DNA of 64,000 nt from Malus domestica (lineage: Eukaryota; Streptophyta; Magnoliopsida; Rosales; Rosaceae), in NCBI RefSeq assembly GCF_042453785.1, contig NC_091664.1:611001-675000 (forward strand). The letters are read 5' to 3'. The translations under genes and the position numbers were made by a program. The notes beneath the pieces were generated by a model. The model saw nothing but the letters and a program-made list of their open reading frames with translations. It was not told the origin of the DNA and ran no database searches. This document shows positions 47,454-56,902 of this stretch, piece after piece; the first letter of the stretch is position 1, and every line of letters begins with the position of its first letter.

Positions 47454-47903
47454 ATCAACCATGATGATGTCCTTGTTACCGGCGGTGGTAACAAAGATAT
47501 CGGCCTCAGAGACAACATCTTCAAGGGGAAGAACCTGAAGGCTTTCCATAAGAGCCTGGAGGGCACAGATTGGATCAATCTCAGTCACAACCACGCGAGA
47601 TCCAGCTTGCTTGAGGGCAGCAGCACAACCCTTTCCGACATCTCCGTATCCACAGACAACTGAAACCTTTCCGGCAATCATAACATCAGTGGCTCTCATC
47701 AAACCATCGGGGAGAGAGTGACGGCATCCGTACAAGTTGTCAAACTTGCTCTTGGTAACAGAGTTGTTGACATTGATGGCGGGGAACAAGAGAGCGTCGC
47801 TGGCCTGCATCTGATACAATCTCTTGACGCCGGTGGTGGTCTCCTCCGAGACTCCGACCAACCTGTCCTTCATCTTGTGGTACCTCTTGGGGTCGGTTTT
47901 CAA
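47454..47903 (-). pseudogene. Captured S-adenosylhomocysteine hydrolase fragment
   Basis: About 150 residues of SAHH, the enzyme that removes the methylation by-product SAH. The reading [40 protein letters not shown], the NAD-binding [31 protein letters not shown] and [14 protein letters not shown] matches the centre of the plant enzyme (roughly residues 230-350). The N- and C-terminal thirds are absent. The piece stands within the LTR element in sense orientation and runs in frame into the bromodomain fragment. Together they form a 268-codon open frame (47903-47097). Confidence 0.9.
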
Positions 47904-48130
47904 GAAATCTGGATAAATGGTATGTAATCGAAAGATGGAGGACTCTCATCACTGTCTACTTTATTGACTGCGCGAATAGGCGTCTTCTCTTTCCCTTGAG
48001 AGATGTCGTTACAAAGGATAGGAGTAGCAGGCCTCACAAATCCAGGCCCAATAAAAGGATTTGTCCTGATTGCTGCACCGACTGGATTTAGGACTGATTT
48101 CATCCATTTCGGCTTGGGGACGACATTTAA
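47896..48130 (-). pseudogene. Captured fragment resembling SUVH-type histone methyltransferase (pre-SET start)
   Basis: The reading CNDISQGKEKTPIRAVNKVD then PPSFDYIPF follows the pattern DISxGxExxPIxxVNxVDxxxPPxFxYI that opens the pre-SET domain of plant SUVH/SUVR H3K9 methyltransferases. About 45 residues before it (NVVPKPKWMKSVLNPVG) are unassigned. The fragment ends where the SAHH piece begins. It is too short to be catalytic. Confidence 0.5.
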
Positions 48131-48152
48131 AATAGAGAGATACCCCACTTTG

Positions 48153-48220
<68 letters not shown>

Positions 48221-48242
48221 GTGTAAATACATAAAACATGTA

Positions 48243-48272
<30 letters not shown>
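48153..48272. repeat. (AT)n-(AC)n-(AT)n-poly(T) microsatellite cluster
   Basis: Compound dinucleotide repeats and two long T runs lie between the captured fragments and the gag-side repeats. Confidence 0.9.
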
Positions 48273-48273
<1 letters not shown>

Positions 48274-48454
48274 GTATAAAGAAATTGTAATAGCATCAAA
48301 ACTTTTAATTAAATCTTTATTCCTTATTTTGGTGTGACTGAACTCAAATTTTGAATATTTGAGTTGCCTACGTACCCTTCCAAAGAAAGAGATCAAGTCA
48401 AAACGTAGTTCAAATACATTTTTTTTTTTTGGTATTTTCTTTTTGTACCGTTTG

Positions 48455-48700
48455 CAGTTTTAACTCATGCAGGCAAGGAGTGTTGGTTTCGTTTGCAGTT
48501 TCAACTCGTGCAGACAAGGAGCATTTGGTGTCGTGTTGCAGTTTCAGCTCGTGCAGACAAGGAGCATTTGGTGCCGTTTTGCAATTTCAGCTCGTGCAGG
48601 CAAGGAGCTTTGGGTTGTTGCCTTTTAGGCTCGTGCAGACCAGGAGCTTTGTGCCATGCAGTTTAGACTCGTGCGGGCGAGGAGAATTTTGTGAATTTTG
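48455..48700. repeat. Tandem repeat of about 50 bases, six copies
   Basis: Copies share gcagtttcagctcgtgcaga and caaggagc with spacers of 20-25 bases. They lie just 3' of gag in element sense. Confidence 0.85.
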
Positions 48701-50651
48701 TCAAGCAATTTTGGAGAGGCGTTCCTCACAATTTTCATAGCAAGGAGCTTTGACCGCGTGATTGAAAAAATCTTCGGGCAAGAAGTCGCGCATCGTGATG
48801 GCAACGGACGATCTATGTGTCGAAATGTCATCATCTTCAACACGTTCACGTTGCTTTGAAGGTTGACAAGAGCTGCTTTGCCCCCTTTCCGATTGGCGGA
48901 CTTGTGGAGGAGACGTATGCTTCTTGTGCAATTTCTTAGGAGTGACTTGAGTCCATCCTTCAATTTTGCTTGTCTTGGACGATGCCCCCAGCGGTTGAGG
49001 TGAAAACTTTGAGTCGGAAGAGCCAGAAGTGAAGGTGGTATAGTTTGACTTCGCCACTTCGTCAAGATCTAGCTCGATGATTCCTTTCTGAGCCAGTTTC
49101 ATGATGAGATCTTTCAGCACGAAACATTTTTCTGTCGGATGACTGATGAAGCGGTGGAATTTACAGTATCTTGGACTGCCAGTACGATTTATCTCTTCTG
49201 GCCGTCTGCACTCAGGCAAGCCGATCACCTTCTTTTCCAGCAAGTCTTCTAACATGGCAACCACATCAGAGTCGGGGAATGGATAAGTTTTCTCCTCGAG
49301 CTCCTTCAAAGTGCGTCTACGCATCTCTTGATCACGAAAGCCTTCGGCTTGAATCGCCTTGCCTCGTGTGGAGATTTTGACAGGAGATGTGTTGACCGTC
49401 ATCGCTTCCTTGGTGGGTTTCCATGCAGCCTTTTCCACCTTTGTCTCAAGAACTTTGTCATTCTTGTAGTTGGCGATTGGTTCCTTCTTCCCATGATGGG
49501 CGATCAACTCCATGTCATGGGCGCGAGTGGCTAATTCCTCGAAGGTCCGTGGTTTAATGCCTTGAAGGATGTATTGCAAACCCCATTGCATGCCTTGGAT
49601 GCACATCTCGATTGAAGAGGTTTCCGAGAGCCTGTCTTTACAGTCGAGGCTTAGAGTGCGCCATCTGTTGATGTAGTCAATGACTGGCTCGTCCTTCCAC
49701 TGCTTTGTGCTCGTTAGCTCTAGCATGCTCACAGTGCGGCGGGTGCTATAGAAGCGGTTGAGGAATTCCCGCTCTAATTGTTCCCAGCTGTTGATGGACT
49801 CAGGCTCTAGGTCTGTGTACCACTCAAAGGCGTTTCCTTTCAGCGAGCGCACAAACTGCTTGGCGAGGTAATCCCCTTCGGTTCCTGCGTTGTTGCAAGT
49901 TTCAACGAAGTGGGCAACGTGCTATTTCGGGTTTCCCTTTCCATCAAATTGCATGAACTTTGGTGGTTGATAACCCCTCGGCATCCTTAAGGCGTCGATC
50001 TTCTTTGAATACGGCTTTGAGTACAACCCGGAGGTATTTGAGCTCCCTTCGTACTGTGCCTTGATGGTGTTGGTGATCATCTCTTGCAGCTGCTGGATAG
50101 AAAGAGATCCCATGAGTGCCGCTGCTTGGTCTGGCTCCGGCTTCGCATCGTTTTTCTCCACCTGAGGCTCTTCGTCTCCGCCAGCTCCTCCTTTTAGTGG
50201 ATCATCCTCTGGGTCGGGTTTATCGCCGTCCTGCGCCTCCAGTCGGTTGACTAGTGCTGCAATTTGCAAGTCTTTTTCTTCCACAGTTTGGGTTAGCCTT
50301 GCGATTGCTTCATTCATTTGAGCCAGCTGCTCATCGATTGAAGTTGCTCCAATGGTCATGACTTGCATGGCTGAACTGTCGCTTGAATCGGCATCAGAGA
50401 GCATGGATTCGGAGTATTTCCTTGGGCTTTCCCCCCTTGGTACCCTTAGTGAGGCTAAGGTGATCAAAGGCTCGTGCCTTGGGTGCTTTTGTTCCTTTGG
50501 CAGAGTTGATGCAGAGGTGAAAGAGGCGGCAAAAGTAGCTCTTGCCATGCTTCGAGTCGTGATGCCCAAAGTGACACCAGTTGCGACGAGGACGCTTTTG
50601 TTCTTTGCGCCGGTTACGGGAACAGTTTGAGCCTTCCTTGATGCCATTAAT
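48701..50651 (-). pseudogene. gag region of the LTR element
   Basis: The N-terminal part starts MASRKAQTVPVTGAKN and includes a coiled coil (QLAQMNEAIARLTQTVEEKD) and an acidic linker. The Retrotrans_gag core follows: GNAFEWYTDLEPESINSWEQ, REFLNRFYS and QGMQWGLQYILQGI. A short CxxH-like motif (CKFHRFISHPTEKC) lies downstream. The order and motifs are those of Ty3/gypsy gag proteins. The region is broken and treated as a fossil. Confidence 0.8.
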
Positions 50652-50699
50652 TTTGGAAGTGCGCTTGAATTTCTTGAACGGAGAAAGAGATGAGAGGCA

Positions 50700-50726
50700 G
50701 AGATTGTCCCACTGGGCGTGCCAATT
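50700..50726 (-). other. Primer-binding region of the LTR element
   Basis: Directly inside the 5' LTR, the minus strand reads TTGGCACGCCCAGTGGGAC, where the tRNA primer site is expected. I could not assign the tRNA. Confidence 0.5.
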
Positions 50727-51706
50727 TGTGAACACGGAAAATTCCTGAAACGAAAGAGACAAGAACGAACGTGCACAAACAAATATTTGTATTTGATGAT
50801 TTTGGGTTACAATCTCTCTCTATTTTGATCCTCTGATTCGATCTCCGTAAGGTGTTGATTTGTGGGATGTGCGATTGATCCAAGGGCCGTCGAGGCTTGA
50901 TCTTGGATAAACGAGGATGAACGGATCTTCGAGGGCTTTTGAGCTTGATCTTGAAGAATGGTGATTGACGGATCTTCAAGGGCTTTTGGGCTTGATCTTG
51001 AAGAACAGTGATGAACGGATTTCCGAGGGCTTTTGGGCTTGAACTCGAAGAACAGTGACGAACGGACCTTCGAGAGCTTTTGGGCTTGAACGGATCTTCG
51101 AGGGCTTTTGGGCTTGATCTCGAAGAATAGTGATGAACGATGAACGCTTTCTTCAAGGGCCGTCGGGGCTTGGGCTTGATGAACAGCGAATGAGCGGATT
51201 TGTTGATGTTGTCGATCCAAAGGGGCCGTTGGGGCTTGATCCTTGAGGATGAACAGTTGATGAACGATGAACGCTTTCTTCAAGAGGCCGTTGAGGCTTG
51301 GGCTTGAAGGTGGATGATTGTTGATCCAAGGGCCGTCGGGCTTGATCTTGGAAGAACGATGAACGAAGAACGCTTTCTTGATTCTTCGGGAACCTGGATG
51401 CTTGAGAGCTTCGGAGTTTCAGAGCTTCAGAGCTTCAAGAGTTTTTGCCTAATGATTTTTTTGGTCCCTTAAATGAATGAAATGGGCTTGTATTTATAGA
51501 ATTTTCCAATGCCTAATTTTGAATATAATATCCCAGATGAAATAAGTCGTTTCTGCCAGGTGTTGACACGTGTCCTATTTGATGATTTTTCCAACTCATT
51601 TCAATTTTCGTTGAGTCACACGCTACGTGTAAAATTTATGTAATACATGAGCGTTGACACTTTGATTTATCGGTCAACATTTATTTACGAAATTTCGATG
51701 TCTACA
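50727..51706 (-). repeat. 5' LTR
   Basis: 980 bases, about four differences from the other LTR. TATAAATA on the minus strand at 51491-51498 is a candidate TATA box of the element. Confidence 0.9.
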
Positions 51707-52740
51707 GAATCAAAATGGTTTTATATTTCTAATACGGTGGTGGGCATGAATTAAAGGGGAGACGACAGAGGAATTATGCATGACTCTCGGTAGAGTTTGC
51801 TCATGTGGAAGCAATCCTCCGACGCAACGTATAAAAATATTAAATTCAAATGAAAAATTTATGTTCGTGTAGAAAATGTAAAATCATGACTATAAGGCTG
51901 GGATAGAGCCACTTAAGCTACAAGTTAAATAATATTTTTCTTCTTTTACAAGTAAGAAGTTTTAAGTTTGATTTTCGTTAAAAGAGAATTTGAACCAAAT
52001 TAGCCAAGACTTTCTGGGGCCTTCTCTTTCTGGGGCTCTACCGACTGCTGAGACTTCTCCTAAGCAACCTTTGTGAAGGCTCCCTCTTGTTTGTTTATTT
52101 TGACTCAAGTATATGTACATATTTGTAACTTATCGGGGATATCAATAAATAAGCTTTCCTTCATTTCAACGTATTGTGTTAAATACACCAAAGCTTTCTT
52201 CGCTAAGTTCTTTGAATTTTCTTTTGTTGAAGCTTTGTGAGTGGAGCATGTAGGCTGAGGTAGTGTTCCCTTAATTTTCCGAGTGAGGAAAACTTCTCGG
52301 TTGGAGACTTGGAAAATCCAAGTCACTGAGTGGGATCGGCTATATGAATCTTAGAACGCCATTGTGTTCTGTCCTGTGTCATGTCCTCCGTTAGATCCAA
52401 GTACTCTAAGTCTTTTCTTAGGGTCTCTTCCAAAGTTTTCCTAGGTCTTCCTCTACCCCTTCGGCCCTGAACCTCTGTCCCATAGTCGCATCTTCTAATC
52501 GGAGCGTCAGTAGGCCTTCTTATGTAAAATCATGACTATCAAGGCTGGGATAGAGCCACTTAACCTACGAGTTAAATAGTATTTTTCCTCATTTGTAAAT
52601 GATAAGTCTTAAGTTTGATTTTCGTCAAAGAGAATTTGAACCAAATTAGCCAGACTTTTAAAGCCCGGCCCAAGTTGAGTTTTGTTTGAACTCCTTGTAT
52701 AATCCACAAATTAAAATTAAAAAGTAAATAATTGCAAAAA
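51707..52740. other. Repeat-rich intergenic stretch: retroelement scraps and a direct repeat
   Basis: A block of about 125 bases (ggctgggatagagccactta, ttaagtttgattttcgt, gaatttgaaccaaattagcc) occurs at 51885-52005 and again at 52527-52652. Between the copies lie the tail of a second antisense ORF (52028-52078, reading LSGALPTAETSPKQPL) and an RTE-type LINE scrap. No host gene. Confidence 0.6.
52326..52523 (-). mobile_element. RTE-type LINE reverse transcriptase 3' scrap
   Basis: The minus-strand reading APIRRCDYGTEVQGRRGRGR, then PRKTLEETLRKDLEYLDLTE and DRTQWRS is the C-terminal end of plant RTE-like LINE proteins. It is about 60 codons long. No other part of the LINE is present. Confidence 0.7.
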
Positions 52741-52742
52741 GA

Positions 52743-52814
52743 AGGTTCCGCTGCCGCGAATCGAACCCGGGGAGTCGGTGTTGAGTTTTGTTGAGCTATT
52801 CGCTTACGTCAGCG
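52743..52814 (-). pseudogene. Degenerate tRNA-like sequence (3' half like tRNA-Glu)
   Basis: On the minus strand CCCGGGTTCGATTCGCGGC then AGCGGA-ACC looks like a T arm, acceptor strand and following ACC. It is close to the 3' end of plant tRNA-Glu. The 5' half does not pair well and I see no convincing anticodon arm. Confidence 0.35.
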
Positions 52815-52879
52815 ATAAAACCTCTCATTTGGAAGGCCGAAGGCCTCGCAGCTCATTTCTGTAGCGGTGTAGCCCTAAC

Positions 52880-53000
52880 CCAACCTAGTTGAACGAAACT
52901 CTCTCGCTCTCTCTCCCCCCCCCTCTCTCTCTCATCACTCCCGCCGTCGCCTCTCTCTTTAGGGCTTTTCATCGGCAGTTGCTTCATTCATATTCTGCCG
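52880..53000 (+). promoter_or_regulatory. 5' UTR exon of NMD3
   Basis: A CT-rich leader (ctctctctcccccccc near 52905-52935) ends at a donor (CCG|GTAAGA at 53000/53001). The acceptor is ag at 53493-53494, two bases before the ATG. A leader intron of about 490 bases in a housekeeping gene is common in plants. Confidence 0.6.
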
Positions 53001-53496
53001 GTAAGAGTTTGTTTCCAATGGATTTGTGTTGTTTATTTATTCCCTTTGATTGTTTTTGTTGTCATCTGCCTCGAATGGATTCCGTTTCTATTGTTATTTG
53101 CAAATTTGTGTTTTGGGTTTTGCTTAATTCGTTTTCTCAACTGAGAAATAGGATTATTTTCGTTTGATTTATCATGTATTATGAGCGCGAAACCAGGTGG
53201 ATAGAAATTTTCGTGTTAATGATTATATTTTTTTATTTAATTGGAGTTATTTTCCTGAAATCTTTAGTTTTATGAACTAAATTCAACGCTTCGACTCATG
53301 AGAACAAGAAACAATTTTTATTCTGAATCTTATTTTAATTTTTCAGAATTCAGAAATGGGTTTGTTTATACTCTGCATATATATCTGTTCGTGCGAAAAA
53401 AAATTCAAACTTTGCCGTGACATAATACTAGCAATCTGGTTCTTATAATTGTTGTTGTTCTTATAATTGTTGTTTTTGTGTTTGCGTTCACCAGCA

Positions 53497-55059
53497 ATGG
53501 CCGAGGAAGCAATGGCTGAGGACGCAGGTATGTTTATGGTTCATCAGACTGTTGGGAGCGTACTATGTTGCAAATGCGGTATTCCCATGGCACCAAACGC
53601 TGCCAATATGTGTGTCAAGTGTCTGCGCTCTGAAGTTGATATTACGGAAGGTCTGCAGAAGCATGTCACCATTGTTCATTGCCCTGAGTGTGAGTGCTAC
53701 TTGCAGCCTCCAAGAACTTGGATCAAAGCCCAATTGGAGTCGAAGGAGCTGCTGACCTTCTGCGTTAAGAGACTCAAGAACTTGAATAAAGTTCGGTTGG
53801 TGCATGCTGAATTTATTTGGACTGAGCCTCACTCCAAGAGGATCAAGGTTAAGTTGAAAGTTCAGAAGGAGGTCCTTAATGGAGCAATACTTGAACAATC
53901 ATATATTGTTGAGTATGTTCAGCAAGAGCATATGTGCGAATCCTGTTCAAGGGTTCAGGCCAACCCTGACCAGTGGGTTGCATCTGTGCAACTCCGCCAG
54001 CATGTTTCTCACAGGCGCACATTTTTCTATCTGGAGCAGCTGATCCTGAAGCACGGTGCTGCTGCTAGTGCTATAAAGATAAAGCAGATGGAACAAGGTA
54101 TCGACTTCTTTTTCTCAAACCGAAGTCATGGTGTGAAATTTGTGGAATTTGTGGGCAAAGTTGCTCCAGTAAGGAGTCGCAGTGACAAACAGCTTGTTTC
54201 CCATGATTCTAAAAGTAACAATTATAATTATAAGCATACATTCTCTGTTGAAATAAGCCCCATTTGCCGTGAAGATTTGATTTGTCTGCCTCCCAAGGTC
54301 AGGTCTAGTTTGGGAAATCTTGGTCCCCTCGTGATTTGCACCAAAGTGACCAATAGTATTGCTTTGCTTGATCCGCTCACCCTGAGGCATTGTTTCTTAG
54401 ATACTGATCAGTATTGGAGGTATTCCTTCAAGTCTCTGCATACAAGCAGGGAGCTGGTGGAGTATATAGTGCTTGATATGGAGATTATTTCCCCTGAAGT
54501 TAATGTTGGTGGCTCAAGATATGCTCTAGCTGATGCACAAGTTGCTCGCGTGTCTGATTTTGGGAAGAATGACACTATTTTCAACATAAAAACACATCTC
54601 GGCCATATTTTAAGCCCAGGTGATTATGCTCTTGGTTATGACATGTATGGGGCTAACAGCAATGATGATGAACTAGAGAAATACAGGAGTCTGGTCATTC
54701 CAGATGCAATCTTAATAAAGAAGAGCTACGAAGAAAAGCGGCAGAAGAAGCGTGGGAAGCCTCGTCCCTGGAAGCTTAAATCCCTTGGAATGGAGATTGA
54801 TGATAAAAATAAAACAGATCAAGAAAAGGTGGAGTCGGAGTATGAACAGTTCTTGAAGGATCTGGAGGAGAACCCTGAGATGAGGTTTAACATGTCACTG
54901 TACAAGAATGAAGAATACCAGCCGTCAGAGATGGCATCTATGACTGATGGGGAAGATGCACCTTCTGTCCCACTTGAAGAGTTGCTTGATGACCTTAAAC
55001 TTCGTGACTCCGACCATGACGTTGAAGATGAGGAAGACGATAGTAGCATGCGGGAGTAA
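53497..55059 (+). CDS. NMD3: 60S ribosomal export protein NMD3
   Basis: NMD3 is the adaptor that binds pre-60S subunits in the nucleus and links them to the XPO1/CRM1 exportin. The coding region is one exon of 520 residues, normal for the family. The N-terminal zinc-binding part has four cysteine pairs: CCKCG, CVKC, CPECEC and CESCS. The central region is well kept (FIWTEPHSKRIKVKLKVQKE, YVQQEHMCESC, EQGIDFFFSNRSHGVKFVEF). The C-terminal third is charged, with KKSYEEKRQKKRGKPRPWKL as a likely nuclear localisation stretch. An acidic tail contains leucine-rich LEELLDDLKL, a good candidate for the nuclear export signal. I chose the ATG at 53497, right after the acceptor, which starts MAEEAMAEDAGMFMV. 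No break seen. Confidence 0.96.
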   Translation: MAEEAMAEDAGMFMVHQTVGSVLCCKCGIPMAPNAANMCVKCLRSEVDITEGLQKHVTIVHCPECECYLQPPRTWIKAQLESKELLTFCVKRLKNLNKVRLVHAEFIWTEPHSKRIKVKLKVQKEVLNGAILEQSYIVEYVQQEHMCESCSRVQANPDQWVASVQLRQHVSHRRTFFYLEQLILKHGAAASAIKIKQMEQGIDFFFSNRSHGVKFVEFVGKVAPVRSRSDKQLVSHDSKSNNYNYKHTFSVEISPICREDLICLPPKVRSSLGNLGPLVICTKVTNSIALLDPLTLRHCFLDTDQYWRYSFKSLHTSRELVEYIVLDMEIISPEVNVGGSRYALADAQVARVSDFGKNDTIFNIKTHLGHILSPGDYALGYDMYGANSNDDELEKYRSLVIPDAILIKKSYEEKRQKKRGKPRPWKLKSLGMEIDDKNKTDQEKVESEYEQFLKDLEENPEMRFNMSLYKNEEYQPSEMASMTDGEDAPSVPLEELLDDLKLRDSDHDVEDEEDDSSMRE

Positions 55060-55532
55060 ATGGTGGTTTAAACTGAATATTAAGTTCGTCACTGGGTACC
55101 TTCTTTAGTTTGGTTTTCCTTTAAAATTGTTTTTCGTATGTTTTTTTTTTCCTGCTTACAACAGTGGCTGTTTGTTGTACGGAAGAGTTGAGTGGACCCT
55201 TATTTGGAGCTAAATATGCTTGTTAGTTTTTATTACAGTAGTGAGAAGTAGGATGAATGCACAAGATACTTCTACTCAAAGGCTTTTGAATTTTTGTCAG
55301 GACGATGGCAAACAAAATTTCTATGGTGCTTTGGAGTATTCGACTCTCTGGAGTACTAGTAGTATAGAAAATCTCTTTCTCATGCTCCGGAGCATCCTTC
55401 AATTGTCACGTTGTATATCGAACTGATATACAAGTATAAAATCAACTGAAACTTTCTTCTTTAAAAAGATATTTGAAATTAAATGACAATGGCACAAAAG
55501 AAGAAAAAGCCCTTTCACAAAAAGCATAAAAC
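55060..55532. other. NMD3 3' UTR and flank
   Basis: Probable 3' UTR followed by short unique sequence. No further gene seen. Confidence 0.5.
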
Positions 55533-55957
55533 TAAGGGTTGGTTTGGTATTGATGTGCTTTGAAAAAAAACTGCTGGGAGAATAATCGGCTGTGCTGTGA
55601 GAATAAGCGGCTGTGAAATAAATCAACAGAGTGTTTGGTAAACTTTTTTGTAAAAGTGCTTTTGGAAAGAAAAAAAAAGCAGTTTGATAGTGGGTCTTTT
55701 TATTAAAGGAGCACTGTAGCTCCGTGTGCTTTGAAAAAAAACCAATTTTTCAAAGCTGCAAATAGCAGCTTCAGCTTTTTCCTTTGATTTCAGCTTGCAA
55801 ATAGCAGCTTCAGTTTTTTCCTTTGATTTCAGCTTATTCTCACAGCAGCTTCCAAAATAAGTTTTTTTTTTTTTCAGTTTACCAAACACCTAAAATTCTC
55901 ACAGCTTTTTTTTATGGGTGCTTTTTTTTTAAGCACCTCATTCCCAAACCACCTCTA
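55533..55957. mobile_element. hAT-type MITE
   Basis: Left edge aagggttggtttggtattga and right edge ttcccaaaccacctct are imperfect inverted repeats. The inside repeats motifs such as agcagcttcagctttttcc and agaataagcggctgtg in both orientations. This is the layout of a plant hAT MITE with long imperfect arms. No clean 8-base duplication was found. Confidence 0.6.
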
Positions 55958-56902
55958 AAGCAGCTATTACAAAAAGTAGTAATCTAAAGCATGACAATTG
56001 ACAAAAGAAAAAGAAAAAAGATAGCAGATAGCAGATGACATGGTAGTAGAGCGTGATGGGTTTCTTCCAAGAACCTGAGACTTGGCATCTGCTCTTCTTT
56101 CAGCACGGAGAAGAAAGAAACGCCCCATTTTCGTATTTACCGCTACATACGCCTGAGAAAGGATGGAAAATAAGGTAAATGAAAATCCAAAATCATAAGG
56201 AGTAATGTTCGACTTTTCATATTTCTAAAATAAACAATGTGTTTCCAATTTCATAACAAAAGGCTATGGTTTCAAGATTTTACCTATATGAGGGCATTCA
56301 CTTCATTCTTGTAAGCTTCGGTTATGCTAGTTCAGTCACCTACCCTACCCTAGTACACGGTATGCTACTCATTCATCCTTATTGTCTCGACTGTATCTTG
56401 GTTAACAAATTCATCATTTAGATTAAAGATGTAGTTGAGATAACTGATTCGGTAACGGACCGTTTGAGAACCATTTCACTTATTTTGGTTTTCACTTTTT
56501 GTACTTCAGAACTAATGAAAACCAAAACACTAAAAACGAAATGGACCCTAAACTTTTGTGCAGGAAATAGAAATCTTTATCATGGCATTGTAAGTGACAT
56601 TATCATGACCAACCAACCTCTTCATAAATGTTTTAAATGCTGCCCATGATTAAGGGGTTTTCCTTCTGAGATTTTGATCTCAAGGCATGAGTTAGAAAAC
56701 ACTTAAATTAGGACCCCATTGTGCACCTCAAACATTCATATATAATTTAACAACTAAGATACAAATCCTCAACTTAAGTTCTACATGCACACACAAACAC
56801 ACACATGATATAAGTACAGTGCCGGTGCAACAAAGTTACACTTGCAAATTGAATTGTACAATGGTCTCGTGGATGGGACTACTTTTAGAGAAAAAAGAGT
56901 AC
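55958..56902. other. Intergenic
   Basis: No gene found. A CA-rich microsatellite is near 56790-56808. The importin-like fragment begins just after. Confidence 0.4.

Larger units (their letters stand above)
42487..51706 (-). mobile_element. Young LTR retrotransposon, Ty3/gypsy, probably Tat lineage, gag-only
   Basis: Two 980-base LTRs (42487-43466 and 50727-51706), TG...CA ends and a gaatc target duplication (42482-42486, 51707-51711) define a complete insertion read on the minus strand. By eye the LTRs differ at about four positions, about 0.4 percent, suggesting roughly 0.1-0.3 million years. Parts in sense order: 5' LTR, primer-binding region, gag, a repeat array, captured host gene fragments, an antisense ORF, further repeats, polypurine tract, 3' LTR. 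I recognise no protease, reverse transcriptase, RNase H or integrase, so it looks non-autonomous. The antisense ORF near the 3' LTR fits the Tat/Grande group. The gag region is broken (at least one break). Confidence 0.85.

Noticed and set aside
47097-47903. A working SAHH gene
   Set aside because: Only the middle third of the enzyme is present and it lies inside an LTR element, followed by an unrelated protein segment.
48455-48700. CRISPR-like array appearance
   Set aside because: Eukaryotic retroelement context, imperfect repeats and spacers that are themselves similar; it is a minisatellite.
49171-49534. Open frames on the plus strand opposite gag
   Set aside because: Shadow frames of the gag coding sequence.
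54115-54390. Minus-strand open frames inside NMD3
   Set aside because: Shadows of the NMD3 coding exon with no independent support.
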